Shown: piece by piece, positions 12,401 through 26,990 of the stretch | How the letters are laid out: each line of letters starts with the position of its first letter | How positions within the stretch are numbered: the first letter of the stretch is position 1 | NCBI GenBank assembly: GCA_035236585.1 | Contig: CP141136.1 | Location: forward strand, 30,224,449-30,288,448 | Source: Warburgia ugandensis | Taxonomy: Eukaryota > Streptophyta > Magnoliopsida > Canellales > Canellaceae | Direction of reading: 5' to 3' | DNA: 64,000 nucleotides | The notes under the pieces: generated by a model | The model's input: the letters and a program-made list of their open reading frames with translations, nothing else | Database searches by the model: none | What the model was told of the DNA's origin: nothing | Position numbers and translations under genes: made by a program

Positions 12401-13872
12401 CAGTCTAACAACACCACTGGAGTTTAGTCTAATAGTGGCTCACCTATGCAGTAACAATTCATTCATATAAGAAAAAAAAGTGAGAGATGATTTCTAATGT
12501 ATCTCAAGCACGGTGGAAACGAAGATGAAGTCATATTTTTACAGACTTATTCACATTTCAAAACATCTCTCTAATTAAATAAAATTGCTATTAATTGACG
12601 TTGCAAACTATCCATCATAAAGTGGTAAAAGCATTAACCACCGAAAAACAGTAAAAAGAATTAAATCATATTTCAAATATTGAAATAAAACTCAACAAAA
12701 ATGTCTATCGATTCTAGCATACAATAAAACCCCTTCAAATTAATAGGCTCGTCACTAGAGGATTTTTATTAATTGAGTGGGTTTTATTTTATCAAGTATC
12801 CCCATCATTTTTATTAATTTGGCAGAATTTTGTGTCATGTTACTTTTTTTGGATGGTATTCTTTTCTACTTTCTCTATTTTTTCCTTCGTAACAAGCAAA
12901 TTTTTTTAATATTATCTTTCTTATGTAAATCTTCTCTTGCTTTTATCTCTTGTTGTTTTCCTCCAACCTTTCCAATTTTCTGTTAAATAGTAGACAAACA
13001 TTTTTCTTTCCAGTTTTCTCTCCAATAGATAAACAAATCTCTCTCATTCCTAAAAAATTCACTTGGACATATAAATATGCTAACAGGATTATGAGATGAT
13101 ATTGAGTTGAATACCAACCATTGTAAGAAGTAGACAACTTTAAGCTCATTTTTCACAAAAAAGGCTTGAGTATATTATTTTAGTAATTAATAGGCCTTGA
13201 GGAAATTATGAAAAATTATTATCTTATTTGCTTAGTGAGTTTATTAATTTACCATGTTGGCCCAAGTTCAGATCGAACACTTTGTATTATCTTTGGCCAG
13301 CAAGTGCCTTCATCTTTAGCATTTTTCTTCTTTTATTATCATTTTATTTATGCAACAATTGGATAAGAAACCTAATGCTTTTTTGGTTAGCTCCTTCATT
13401 CTTCCATGCCTTTAACCTTCACCCCTTTGTGTACAACAAGTGCCTTCTTTTTAAGCCATATGACATCTCTTTCCCTCAAATCATTCATGATATAATTCTT
13501 AGTTTATGTAATTATAAAAATCTTCTTGGTCCCAAATATAATTTTATGGTTTATACTTTAATTCTTATTCCTCTTAATTTAAATTTTGAAGCTAACTAGT
13601 AAACTAAATATATTTATTATCTTGGAGTTTATTTTCATGCAAAATGTGTATCCTAGGCATCCCCTGGCAATTTGATTGTGAATACCAAAACCAATTATTC
13701 TAGTAATATGTCATAAAATAAAGTCAACAACTAAAAACATTCATGCAACAAATCTACCAATAAACAAAGTTCATAACAAGAATATCTACAAATTTACCCA
13801 TTACTTCTTAAGGGGTCACTAGACTAAATATCCTAAAGTTTGATAGAAATAACCAAGACTTAAGTGTAATTT
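9411..13872. other. Gene-free AT-rich spacer
   Basis: No coding exon, RNA gene or full transposon could be supported on either strand. The block around 11180-11640 has the look of decayed LTR or untranslated sequence, but no paired copy is present in the window. A long open frame at 13228-13599 is AT-rich and hydrophobic with no motif and is probably chance. Confidence 0.5.
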
Positions 13873-13992
13873 CCTTCTTTTTTGTTTTTTTGCTTTTTTG
13901 AAAGTTATACACAAACCTCATGCAAAGCCTCGAACCATGGTCATCCCAAGGTGAGAGACTCCTTGCTCAAGCCACTACACTAGAAGGCTTTA
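13873..13992 (-). mobile_element. Possible tRNA-derived SINE head
   Basis: On the minus strand GTAGTGGCTTGAGCAAGG resembles a polymerase III A box, and ACCATGGTTCGAGGC about 35 bp on resembles a B box. Both are followed by an A-rich tail (the T-rich stretch at 13873-13900 on the plus strand). No target duplication was found, so this is tentative. Confidence 0.4.
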
Positions 13993-14553
13993 GTTCATGC
14001 TAAGAATTACAAACACTCCTATATCTAATCCATTGTCAAAGGGAAAAGCAACAACTCCAAACTATGCAAGCATATCCCAAGAGAGATGTTGAGTTGTCTA
14101 TATTAAATCCTCCATATGTTTTTATCTAACCATTCTTCCAACATTTCCTATTTTATCTGAGTGACTCTCTCTCTAGTGGAGCATGTCAAGTGGAAAGAAA
14201 AGGTCATGACAAGCCTACCATTTTTTTTTTTTCTTTTTTTCTTTTTAAGTGATCCATGCCATTCATTAGATGCAACTCATCCAAGATTCCTTAAAAGACA
14301 AAACTCATATGTAAAAGATATTTGTGGTCCCTTGATTTCCTCCTCTTTTATGGCTTTAAAATAGGTTGTATAAAATGCTTTCTTTGTTTTTATTATATAT
14401 TTTAAAGTTGCAAAATAGGAGAAATTCAAGGGATTAGAATATACTTAATATAAGAGTTTTAGCTTAACCAATGGCATGGATCTCTAAAAGTCCCCAAAAG
14501 TGAGCTTATGGTGCCCTTTTTTCTATCCTCACAGTAGGCCAAAACTCTTAGAG

Positions 14554-14650
14554 GAATGCTTGGCTACTAGCCATATAGGGAACTTCCATAGAAGCACCTC
14601 TCATTCTTTTTCATGAAGAGCCACCATTGAATGATCGAGCCTACTCATCT
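14554..14650. repeat. Dispersed repeat, copy 1
   Basis: This segment aligns by eye with 17231-17330. The shared core includes GAAGCACCTCTCATTCTTTT here and GAAGCGCCCCTCATTCTTTT there, followed by ATGAAG/ACGAAGG and a TTGAAT-ATCGA block. TCGAACCC in the second copy resembles a reversed polymerase III B box, so the family may be tRNA-derived, but this is inference. Confidence 0.5.
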
Positions 14651-15802
14651 AATTGCTCTAGCCTTGCATATCTAGTATTTCAAATGCCAAGCAGATATGA
14701 TAATTCTAGTATCTAAAAAAGTGTACCTTTTTTATCATAAGAAATGAATGGTTAGAAGTTTGATATAAACAATGGACTAAGTTCAAGTCCTAGAAACATG
14801 TTTTTAAGGATGCTAAGCTCACGAAGCCATTTGATTTTTTCTTTATGAGATATTGAAGGCTACAACAATCAAATTAGTTACTCTAATCAATTCAAAGGTG
14901 TGCCCTTTCATGTAAAAAAATGAGGATGCCTCTAGGGAAGTGCCTTAAAGAGCCTTGGCCTAGCTTTCCTCTAAGAGGTTTGGCCCAATGAGCAGCATGG
15001 ATTTATGAAAAATCCCCAAAAATTGTGCCCATGGTCTCCTTCTTTCACGTAACTTATGCTCCTTAATACTCTTGGGTGCATCATATAACTCTCTCTCTCA
15101 GTAAAATCTTCCCATTGAAGAAAAATGTGCGTTGGAATCACAACTAGCATTTTCTCAATTATCTAATCCATTAATCTAACTAGGCTTGTCCTAGATGCCC
15201 TATGTACTAAAAATCTCATATATTAGACACCTCTAATACTATGCCTATAGGCCTTCTAGGATTGCCGAATGGATGATTTTGAGCATTTCACCATCCATTT
15301 TATAACCCCAAAATGTTAACAAGCATGGTCTTAGAGGTATCCAACAGATGCGACTTTTGAAACATAGGGTATTTGCTACAGTTGAATCAGATAGGCCCAA
15401 CATGCATTTTTTTTCAATGTAAAGCCATAAAAAGCTTTCCTTGATAGAAATTCTCCTCTCTCTCTCTCTCTCTGGCATGGGTTGTATTGAAGAAAAAGGG
15501 ATATAGTCTCACATTTTTTGTATTTTTTCATAGATCCAAAGCATTCTCTTGGAAATTTATAAAGCCTTCTTTTCTAGGTCTACTATGCTTGCCTAGTGAA
15601 TTGTAAGAGGGTCCTTTTGTTTTATACCATCTATTTTACAACCATAAGAGGCTAGAAATGAATTCCTTATAGATTCCCAATCGTTTTGAAATTTACGTTG
15701 TTGGATTTATTAGAAATACAAAAAAGTGAGCTTGCACCCCTTTCTCTTTAATAGAGCCAATATGAAGGGTTGTATGGAGAAATTACAGGGTTGTATGGAG
15801 AA

Positions 15803-15805
<3 letters not shown>

Positions 15806-15868
<63 letters not shown>
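15806..15868. repeat. (CT)n microsatellite
   Basis: Uninterrupted CT dinucleotides, about 31 units. They are preceded by a short duplication of AGGGTTGTATGGAGAAAT (about 15766 and 15788). Confidence 0.95.
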
Positions 15869-15872
<4 letters not shown>

Positions 15873-16382
15873 ACTTGTGGGCAGGATTAGAGTACAAGTA
15901 AAGGCTTTCTTTGGATAGTAGTTAATCTATTTTATTTTATTTTATTATTATTATTCAACACCCTACCTTCTATAAATTTTGGCTTGTTTTTGGCATCTTT
16001 TTTCCATTCCCTAAGATCACTTATTAGAAATCTTAAACAAAACTAATATGATGAACATTAATTTACAAGCATATGTCAAGATGCACTTCTTGAAGATAGT
16101 TGAAGCCTCCCAAAAGGTACAAGGGATATAATAGCTGTATCTCCTAGATTCACCAAATTAGATTCAATCTGTACTTCAACTAATTTGCATGATCATAATC
16201 AATCTATACTTTAGTCTACAACTGAATGCTTTAATTTAATAGATCAAATAAATGTGCAAAAATGTATTTCTCTAACCTTAGTTTAAAGGTTCTACAAGTT
16301 TTGAAAATTAAAACTTATTTTGAACTTAGATCTCAAAGAATCCAAGGCAGGTCCACTTAGAGTAAGAATAAGAGATTTATTT

Positions 16383-16525
16383 CATCACATAGTCAAACGA
16401 CATTTAGAGGCCTTGAAAGTCGAAATAACATTCAGAGGCCATGAAAGTTGATAAGAAAAGATATCTTCATCATATAGTCAAACAATATTCAAAGGTCTTG
16501 AAAGTTGATAAGAAAATATATCTTC
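16383..16525. repeat. Short degenerate tandem repeat
   Basis: The motif CATTTAGAGGCCTTGAAAGT recurs three times with small changes (about 16400, 16430 and 16487). The last two copies are followed by TGATAAGAAAA-ATATCTTC. No coding potential was seen. Confidence 0.6.
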
Positions 16526-16962
16526 TTGGTACGGAGCTCTTGTAAAAAAAAAGATGGCCATCAGACAATCAATAATACAGAGGTTTTAAACGTGACAAGA
16601 AAAAAGATCACAGTTAGAGCAACTCTTAAAACTAAAGAAGAAGAAAAACAAATGAATTGGCAAGTGGAGAAATAGTCTAGGGGTGCCCTTTATATAGGGG
16701 AACTTTACTTGACACCAAGCAGATTTCCTTGTTCCTAAATTTTATCTAAACTTGCTTGGTTGAAAAGGTATTGAAGTTGAACCTAAATGAGTCCAGCTGA
16801 ACACATAGACTTAGTTTCCTAATCCACTTAGCATAGTGCAAGTTTCTCATTTACATGAATCTAATTTCTTTTGGGCTGAGATAGGTCTCATCAAGTTATT
16901 GATCTTAAAACAGATTTTAACATCACCTCCGTCTATATTCTTCTAACGAACATCGCCATTTA

Positions 16963-16966
<4 letters not shown>

Positions 16967-17059
<93 letters not shown>
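16967..17059. repeat. (GA)n microsatellite
   Basis: Uninterrupted GA dinucleotides, about 46 units. Confidence 0.95.
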
Positions 17060-17061
<2 letters not shown>

Positions 17062-17230
17062 CAACAATCGCCAATCACAATCAAAGATAGAATAGTTCAT
17101 AAATGGTTTGGATCATCTAAATATTGGGTCCACCACTTATCTTGTCATCCCATATTTTCCGATAGAAAACATAGCCGCATCCAGCATAAAAGAACTACTG
17201 TCTGGTGCACAGATTGAAATGTTAAATGAA

Positions 17231-17330
17231 GAATGCTAGGTCGAAGGGCCCATGGGGTACTCCAAAGAAGCGCCCCTCATTCTTTTCACGAAGGAACGCA
17301 GCTTTGAATTATCGAACCCAGATATCTCAT
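17231..17330. repeat. Dispersed repeat, copy 2
   Basis: Partner of 14554-14650 in the same orientation. It carries the better-preserved TTGAATTATCGAACCCAG block. Confidence 0.5.
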
Positions 17331-18422
17331 AAACAAAAAATCAATTGCTGCATGAGTTTATTATCTTGGGACTTATCATCATTTGCATAAAGTTTCAAAC
17401 CGTCCAATGGGTGTGATAAAAAGCTACGTTTTTTCAGAATAATAGATTATTCTATATGCTTGCTGTTTGAAATACTAGACATCCAGGCTAGAGCATCAGA
17501 TGAGGGGGTCCGATCATTCTAAGGTGGCCCCTTCATGGAAAAGATAGAGGCGCCCCCCACAGAAACTTCGGCCTACCATTCTGAAGTTAAACATTCCATG
17601 TTCCTCTCCAAACCATATTTAACTAACTAGGGCAATCGAGACAAAACATGATATCACTGTCACTTACTTTTTGGGAAGCGTATCTAAACAGGGCAGCAAT
17701 CACCATATCCTATATGGACAGTACCTCAGCCAACGTAAAGAGAAAGAGATCAGCAAAAGGACAGAAATCCAAAACCGGCTCTCTCCATCATTGGGCTTCT
17801 CTCCTGAACAACGAAGTCAAATGCTGCCCACTACCATTTGTTATAACCAAATCTTAACTTCAACAAAGCATTCCGTCAAGATTATCTTCCCCAAATTCAT
17901 CCTTTTACCTGACTTGGTCTTCCTAATAAATATTCCTCTTTGGTGTTTATCCCGGACGGCGCTATATGTGCTGAAATTATACGTTAAGCCCAGCTGCCTG
18001 ACAATCGAAACCGTTCATTATCTGGCCTTATTATTGCCAAAGAAATCTCTTACATTGGTTCATGACAAACATTTTTAAGTTCTTATTATGTCGGCCAGTA
18101 TAAACGGTTCATTTACGGCTTTCAGAACAACTTCGAAATGCTTTTGCTACAAGGCCTCTCGATCACATAACCGCGGCCAACATGTACTCTTGGACCACGT
18201 GAAAAATGGCAGGCACACCAATAAATTGCATGCTAACGTTCAAAAGAGACAACCAAGATTGAAGCAAAGACAGAAATTTGGAGTTTCCTTTCATTCTTTC
18301 TATTTTGTTTCATTTTTTTCCTCTTATGTATTTACAAAGTTGAAAAGCAAAAAAAATAAAAAAATAAGATAAAAATGAAAAACAGCAGCAAAGATGAGGA
18401 AACCATATAAGAACTCATTTCA
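17331..18422. other. 3' flank of the cysteine oxidase gene, no gene recognised
   Basis: The composition is less repetitive than the flanking DNA. Frames at 17671-18078 (+) and 18088-18372 (+) overlap, lack known motifs, and run against the PCO gene. The last 60-70 bp before 18422 are the presumed PCO 3' UTR, T-rich on the sense strand. Confidence 0.5.
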
Positions 18423-21400
18423 TCAACTCTCCACAATCTTAGGGCCCCCGTACTTGGCACCTATAACAAAGAAGTCATCAGTTTCATCCTTCTCTTGAAG
18501 CCCAGCATACCCCATTTCGTTAATCTCTCCCCCAACATTCCCTAAATCTCCTATAACATCTGAAACATAACAAGAAAAAACAATTCCCATCAATAATCTA
18601 CGTTATACCATACATATACTTCAAATAACAATGACACTTAATGATGTCTCTACTTGTCTGTCCATAAATGGAATTTCCACAGAAGGTAGAGTAATATTCT
18701 CGACAAAACAGGCCCAGGAGAGGAAGATCATTCTCCTCAAACTGAACTTGTAGCACAACCAAGATCATTTTACTGATGGACTGAATTTGAAAATGAGCAG
18801 AGCCTAAAATTTTCATACAGCCAGTAGCTTTCAAGAGTTCATCTAAGTTGTGTTCTCCAACTTTCAAATTGAAATAACATTTTCTATTTTCGAACCCAAA
18901 GTCCGTATATGCAGGTATAAGTGTATATGCATGCACGTATCTGTATATACGTCTGCGTGTATTTGTGTCTGTGCACATAGATGATTTTATTCCCATTATC
19001 TACAGCATAAATAATTAAATGGGAGCTGTTACCTAAATACTCACAATTATTGGCTTGCCTCTAGATGTGTCACGGCTTCCAACTAGCCATCATCCCCCTA
19101 GAGGGGGGCAAATAAAGGAACAATTGTGGGAAACAAAGGCATATAACTGACTTTTCATGGTTGTATTTCTGCTGTCTATTGTACAAATACCGGATTCTCC
19201 AACATAAATCAATGACCATGTGGAGTTGGTCCTAAAGAAGTGTACCAATGACAGATCTCTTGCTGTGATTAAGAAAAAGAAAAAAAGGCTAAAGAGAGGT
19301 TGCACCAGTACAAGCCAATGTACAAAAGATTTTATTTTCCTACTATGGCAAACAAAGTGATTTTCCTGCTAGTTGCAGCGATGATGGCCAGTGTCAATGA
19401 TAAATTTATAGTATGAAAAAAAAGGATTATATTAAAGAGATTGCTCATTCTGGATATTGATGCATATGCAGCCTCTATAAAGAATCTCATATAAACGAAA
19501 TGATATTGTCGAAGGGTCCTATGGAAAGAAAGAATGTTAAAACAATCTACCTTTGAAACTCGAGTAAGGGAAATCACGGTAGTATGTGCAATGCCTCCCT
19601 TCAGGATCAGAGTACGGTGGGCCAAGCACATCTAATACAGCGCATGCTGTCACAGCGGTGAAACGATGCATGTTACCTCCTGAAGCTGGGTAAAGTATAG
19701 TCGTGTTGCACGGAGCAGTGAAGGTGGCATCCGTCTTCACCTTTGCCAACCGAAGCCCAGAAAGCTGGGCTGAAACAATAGCAACATAAATCCTAAAGAT
19801 AAGAGATCAATGCATAAAACAGATAAATGACTAATCATACCAAGTTTTCAGAAAGGCACAAACTAAGTGAGAGAATGATGCAAAAATAATGCCATTTTAA
19901 CTTTCTAGATGAGCCCTCCATTTCGTTAATGATTTTCAAATGAATATCCATGAAAGAATATTCACTCATAAGCCTCTCTGCAAGTAAGGCTCACACATGC
20001 CATCAGGTAAGCGGCAGGAAACTCACACTGTGAGGGGTCGAGATTTCCATTGGGGTTATGCGGCCTATCAGCCCAGTCATAAGACTTGATGTGCATGGAA
20101 CCGAAGAGAATCTTGCTGAAAACAGTCATTCCTGGATGATTATGGAGAGGAATGACAGCAGTTGGAGGCAAACAGAAGATCCCAATCTGCATGCATTCAA
20201 GAGAAGAATTTGAGGAACAAAAATTGAAAGCAAGCCAAACTCTACCTTTTCATACAAGTGATAATAGGATTTTAGGGTATGATTGTATGTAGACTCCAAT
20301 TGCAATCTGGTCAGTTTGAACCCTTTTAAATTACTAATTACGTACATGTAGTTTATCTGGTAAAAAGGGCAGCCACGGTGCGCGAAGCCCCTGCCTATGC
20401 AGGGTTTGGGAAAGGGGCGGGCCACAATGGCCTAGTAGGCAGCCTTACCTTGCATTTTTGCAAGAGGCTGATTCCATGCCTTAAACCTGTGACCTCAAAG
20501 TCACATGACGACAACTTTTACTATTGCGCCAAGGCTCCCCTTCATGTAGTTTATCTAGTCTGAATCCAAATTGCAATTTGAGTATACACCCAAACATACC
20601 ATTGTAGAATGTAGTACAATACCGAGAACTTGCTGCACTCGTATATACGCAGATATGTCACAGGAGGAGCTCCTTCAATGTCAATTCTCTGGAAATATGG
20701 CATGTCCGGATTCAGTCCGACATCTACTGCATCCATGCTATCTGTGTGGGGAGCTCATAAACATTACGAAAGAACATCTCTCTACTTATTATGATTTCTA
20801 AGCGTGTTAAATGATGCGGAATTCATGTAATGTACTAACATCTCCTAATCTATACAAATGTGTATGAATTACATAACAATGAAGATCTGAAAAGCAGCAG
20901 CATATATGGTGGTTACACCATTTAGGCATAGATTGAATCTTTCTAGATCCAATGGCATTAATTTTGGTTTAGTAACTTACCTAACATTTGCATGTTACAT
21001 TGTCACATATACATACATATTTACTTATGAAAAAGCCCGGGTAAAATACAAGTTTGATTGCCTTTTCCACTTGGACTCAAGGAAAAAGAAATAAGAAGTT
21101 TCTGTTTCACACGTATAGCTAACGATGTTAGATCAGTAGCATTCGGCAGCAATGTTACATCAGAGATTCAGGCAATAATTTTCTTTGCTCTCTTGCATAA
21201 AAATTTAGCTGAACTGAATTCCATGCAAGCTTCTGCAGCATTTGAATACATCCATATAAAGAAATCCAGCATGCAACATTTACATGCTATATTCTGAATG
21301 TAGAACCACGCTAGATGATAATTCTTCAAAAAGTTTCAGTTGCCAGCATGATGCAGAACCAGCATCTTGAAATAACAAGTATTCTTCAGATTTTCCATGT

Positions 21401-22819
21401 TGTATTGTTGAAAGTTGGAAGAAAAATTGACAAGCAATTTGCCACTTGGGAATGGCTCATAGGGAATGCTTGAATGAGGGTTGGTTGCCTCCTTCAGAGC
21501 TTTAATTACATACTAAATAGATTTCATTACACAGTAAAAAGATTTCAACATTCTTGACCATTGAACCGTATTTAGCGGTTTAGTTTTCTTCCTTTTCTAT
21601 TTCATTTTCTGAAGTGAATACTCCGCTCTCTAGGGTTGTTCTACAACATCCTCCAATCTCCCATTATCGTTTTCAGGTGCTTTCTCCGCTACCTCAGAAG
21701 AATGAATACCATTAGGCAAATTACGGAAATAGGCGGGACTCTTCCTTGTCACGTTGCTTTGGAGCGGAAGAATCCCTCCTGGCTTTTGGAATTTACCTAA
21801 TGGCATTCTCATTCCTGGAAGGGGAAAATGATGAAAACCTTTAACTTAACATACCCGTGGCTATAATTGAGATCAGAAAAGGAAGGAATATAACTTGAAT
21901 GTTATGAGGTTTGATTCTAATTATCATGCAAATGTATATAGAAGCAAAAATGGAACATGCAGTAGCTACTTCTTCCAGTTTTTTCCTTTTTTTGTTGAAT
22001 AAAAGCTAGAGTTACTTGAATTCTAGAGAGAACAATTCCAACCCCTGTCAAGAAAAACGGAAATCTATAACTAGAAAGATAGTCAACAGCAGAAATCAGT
22101 AGGAAAAGACCAAAAAAGTTCCCCATCACGGAACTGATTAACATGAGTGACCCCAACACCCCAAATTCAGCACATGCTTATATCCACACTCAAATACAAA
22201 AATTTCATAAGCAAAAAGACCAGAACAAAACCAGCCCAAACACAAATTCATAACCTTTCTGATTATAAACAGAAATCCAAATTGAACTATAAAACAGAAC
22301 TTATCCAACTTATTCTATCAAACTTATTGCATAACAGATACTTACCTAAATAACTAAAAGGCCCCAACAGCAGGACCCTCATCTCATGCAACCTAAATTG
22401 CAGAAAAATAAATGAAAACCACCTATTTTGATCACATTACGGGAACCTATTCAACCTGTTCTAGCGAATTTTTTTGCCAAAACTGAAACTGACCCAGCAA
22501 ACCAAAGGACTCCAATTACAGAACCCACATCTCATAATAATCAAATTGAACAAAAACAAAAGAAAACAAGCATAAACAACAATTTCGATCACCTACAGCA
22601 CATACCAAGCACTGATCGCAAGAGTTCAATATTTTCCGGTGACGGAATGATCCCGGGCCCACACCCGGAGAAGACTTCCTTGCATGTCTCATATAACTTC
22701 TGCACAAGCGTCTGCATAGGCTTCTTGTGCCTTCTACGACTCTTTTTCGACCTGCTATTCTCCGTCATGAATTCACAGAGATGCTGCCCTTTTCGGTCGA
22801 TCAAACCGGTCTCAATCAT
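18423..22819 (-). CDS. PCO: Plant cysteine oxidase (PCO, thiol dioxygenase), five exons
   Basis: It oxidises N-terminal cysteine to the sulfinic acid with O2 and Fe(II), marking ERF-VII and related proteins for the Arg/N-degron route; PCOs are plant oxygen sensors. Exons on the minus strand: 22819-22606, 20741-20623, 20186-20027, 19769-19551 and 18559-18423. All introns are GT-AG, phases match, and the joined CDS is 849 bp (282 aa), a usual PCO length. The ATG at 22819 is the first after an in-frame stop and gives the family-like start [11 protein letters not shown]. Visible in order: a basic [11 protein letters not shown] stretch (about residues 23-33), [12 protein letters not shown] and [18 protein letters not shown], the cupin motif [13 protein letters not shown] with His126 and His128, the [10 protein letters not shown] strand, GGNMHRFTA with the third iron ligand His199, then the conserved [17 protein letters not shown]. 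The end is [12 protein letters not shown]. It looks intact. Which PCO subclade it belongs to was not resolved. Confidence 0.93.
20362..20542 (-). mobile_element. Au-type SINE with target-site duplication, in PCO intron 2
   Basis: A nearly full-length Au SINE. On the minus strand it starts GGGGAGCCTTGGCGCAATAG and has the B-box region near GGTTTAAGGC, the CTTGCAAAAATGCAAGGTAA core, and a 3' end CGCACCGTGGCTGCCCTTTT. It is bounded by a 17-bp direct repeat CATGTAGTTTATCTGGT (20345-20361) / CATGTAGTTTATCTAGT (20543-20559), differing at one base. It has the same orientation as the PCO transcript. Confidence 0.9.
21630..21814 (-). other. Candidate alternative 3'-terminal exon in PCO intron 1
   Basis: On the minus strand a good acceptor (TTCCCCTTCCAG) precedes an open frame ending at TAG (21632-21630). 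Joined to the phase-1 donor of PCO exon 1 it stays in frame, giving residue G then [19 protein letters not shown] and about 40 further residues ending EDVVEQP. The product would be a short PCO amino-terminal protein lacking the cupin domain and all iron ligands. The codon mix looks more coding-like than the surrounding intron. I do not recognise the peptide. It could instead be a captured exon from another gene or chance. Confidence 0.4.
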
Positions 22820-22972
22820 TATCCACAAGAAACCTAATCAAAGATAACCCAGAAACTAACAAGTTAAGAATCTGTAGCAATATGGGGGAATTAGAAAGAA
22901 AAGACAGAGATGAGTGTGGCTGGCTTAACCTTTTGGGTTTTCTCTTTTTTTCTTTTTTCTGTTGTATTGGTA

Positions 22973-22994
22973 AGAGAGAGAGAGAGAGAGAGAG
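22973..22994. repeat. Short (GA)n tract in PCO upstream leader region
   Basis: About 11 GA units, reading as CT on the PCO sense strand, roughly 155-175 bp upstream of the start codon. Pyrimidine dinucleotide tracts are common in plant 5' leaders. No TATA box was identified with confidence. Confidence 0.7.
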
Positions 22995-23059
22995 TCTATG
23001 GGTGTGTTTGCCCTGTTAGGAGGTGTACCGGGGGAAACCCAGGGTGGTTGGGGTTTTGT

Positions 23060-24015
<956 letters not shown>

Positions 24016-24501
24016 TGATACAATGTTGTTAAGCAAAATTGCCTGTAGAATTTATGCCACTGATAGTATTCATCTATTACACATAAAATATAATCTTCAT
24101 GTCAGAGCAACAGTCATAACTGTAAATATTCTCTCCAATAAAAATGGATGAGTAGACACTCAACGACATGGAATCTGCAAATGTTGTGCATCTTATATTC
24201 AAACATCTATCAGAGACTCAGAGACATTTGGCATTAGAAGCAGAGGTGGCAGTGAGATTGACTTTCTTTAACTTATTAGATTCCAGCTTCTTTTACAAAC
24301 AGAGAAACTTTCCATTTATTCCCATATGGCTCGAATGAAATGGCGCAAAGGAACTTGTTCTTTTTTGGTTTTAACAAAACAAAAAAGCTTTAAACGGACA
24401 ATTTAGAGTGAATCAACCAATTGCCTTGGCTGACACATATACAATTGAAAACCCTTAAAATTGGGTAGAAGCTAGGACACTCTTGCACCATAATTGTTAT
24501 G

Positions 24502-25022
24502 ATATGCACATAATAGTCAAATGGGACATGCATGTGCATGTAAGAAAGAAGAGAGATGATGTAAAAGAGTAAAAGATGGAAATTTCAACCATCTAGGGAG
24601 GTGGGTTTAAAACACATAGATGAGAGAGGAAAAGAGGGAGAATCCTCCATTCACAAAGGTGGTTTTGAAATGATATGCATATAATAGTCAAATAGGACAT
24701 ACATGTGCATGTAAGAAAGAAGAGAAAGAGAAATGTGAAGAAAAGAAAGGGAGAGATTAGGAATTTGAAGTTCAAAAGAGGAAATTGATATTGATGGTCC
24801 TCCTCTTAATACTTCCTTGCCCTTTTCTATTATTTTATATTTTTGTAGCTTTCTAAATCTTTTCGCTTTCAAAATGTCAAAACTAACATATAGGATAGAA
24901 GAGAAATGAAGTAAAAGAGTAAAAGATGGAAGTTTCAACCATCTAGGGAGGTGGGTTTAAAACACATAGATGAGAGAGGAAAAGAGGGAGAATCCTCCAT
25001 TCACAAAGGTGGTTTTGAAATG
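24502..25022. repeat. Two interleaved recent direct duplications
   Basis: The block 24561-24672 recurs at 24911-25022, 350 bp on, with only about one base change (AATTTC versus AGTTTC). A second block at about 24502-24556 (ATATGCACATAATAGTCAAA) recurs about 170 bp on with a few changes. The downstream copy ends exactly at the start of a long (GA)n array. No coding function is visible. Confidence 0.85.
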
Positions 25023-25026
25023 CACA

Positions 25027-26039
<1,013 letters not shown>

Positions 26040-26540
26040 TACTAATAGAAGTGGGTTACCGACTTCTGTCAAGCTGACTAAGAAAATTGGTAAGAAAAGA
26101 AGTAAAAAAAATTGACTTTAGAAGTCTGACTTTTAAAGTTATTTACGAACCAACTTTTGAAAGTCATGACTTAAGTCATTTCATAACCGACTTCAAAAGT
26201 TTGAAATTCTAGGAACTTTTAAGGTGGGATTTCCTAAACAACTTTAAAAGTTCTTCTGTGAACTTTTAAAGTTGAAATTTTAAAAATCGACTTTAAAAGT
26301 TCTTATTTTTTCTTTTATTTACATTGTAAACACTATCTGTATTTCTTCATATATTCAATGTACCTGGACTACTAAAGTTTGAAATTTTAGGAACTTTTAA
26401 GGTGGGATTTCCTAAACAACTTTAAAAGTTCTATGAACTTTTAAGTTGGAATTTTAAAAATCAACTTTAAAAGTTCTTATTTTTTCTTTTATTTACATGT
26501 AAACACTATCTATATTTCTTCATATATTCAATGTACCACC
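26040..26540. repeat. CACTA-type subterminal repeat region
   Basis: Dense short inverted motifs of the type GACTTTAAAAGTTC / AACTTTTAAAGTTG fill this stretch. The 3' half is a tandem duplication: 26201-26364 recurs at 26379-26537 (178-bp period, few changes). Such arrays of short inverted motifs are typical of En/Spm subterminal regions. It lies downstream, in sense, of the minus-strand ORF2/Ulp1 remnant, so it is probably that element's 3' end. No clear CACTA terminus was found. Confidence 0.6.
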
Positions 26541-26698
26541 CATTATATTGTTCTTGCAATCTTTTATACACATGAACCGTTGAGTCATCAAAGCCTTTTT
26601 TACTTCCGCATTGGATATAAAACATCCAAATTCATCATCCATCCATATCTATTTTGAAAAGACTTGATAAAAGAAACTACAACACATTCACTACAACC

Positions 26699-26990
26699 AT
26701 CCACATTCACTTCATTTACAAGTTAATATACACATACACATTTACTTCCACACTCCAAGTTGCCCTCATTCATCCTATAAAATATATTTATACTTTAGCA
26801 AAAATAATGAAAACTAGAAAAACACATGCATATCAATAAAAATGCAACATCCATATTTACTTCATTTACAAGTCCATACACACATATCCATTTACTTCCA
26901 CACTTCAAGTTTTCCTCTTTCATCCCATAAAATTTATATACTTCAATGAAAATAATAAAAACTAGAAGAACACATGCATATCAATGAAAG
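26699..26990. repeat. Tandem duplication, 149-bp period
   Basis: CATCCACATTCACTTCATTT at 26699 recurs as CATCCATATTTACTTCATTT at 26848. Both copies run to ACACATGCATATCAATGAAA-like ends, with scattered differences. Confidence 0.8.

Noticed and set aside
19087..19108. CCCCCTAGAGGGGG palindrome in PCO intron 4
   Set aside because: Too short and isolated to call a regulatory element or transposon end.
22817..22828. Start of PCO three codons earlier
   Set aside because: That codon is TTG; the first ATG after the in-frame upstream stop is at 22819-22817 and gives the family-like MIET start.
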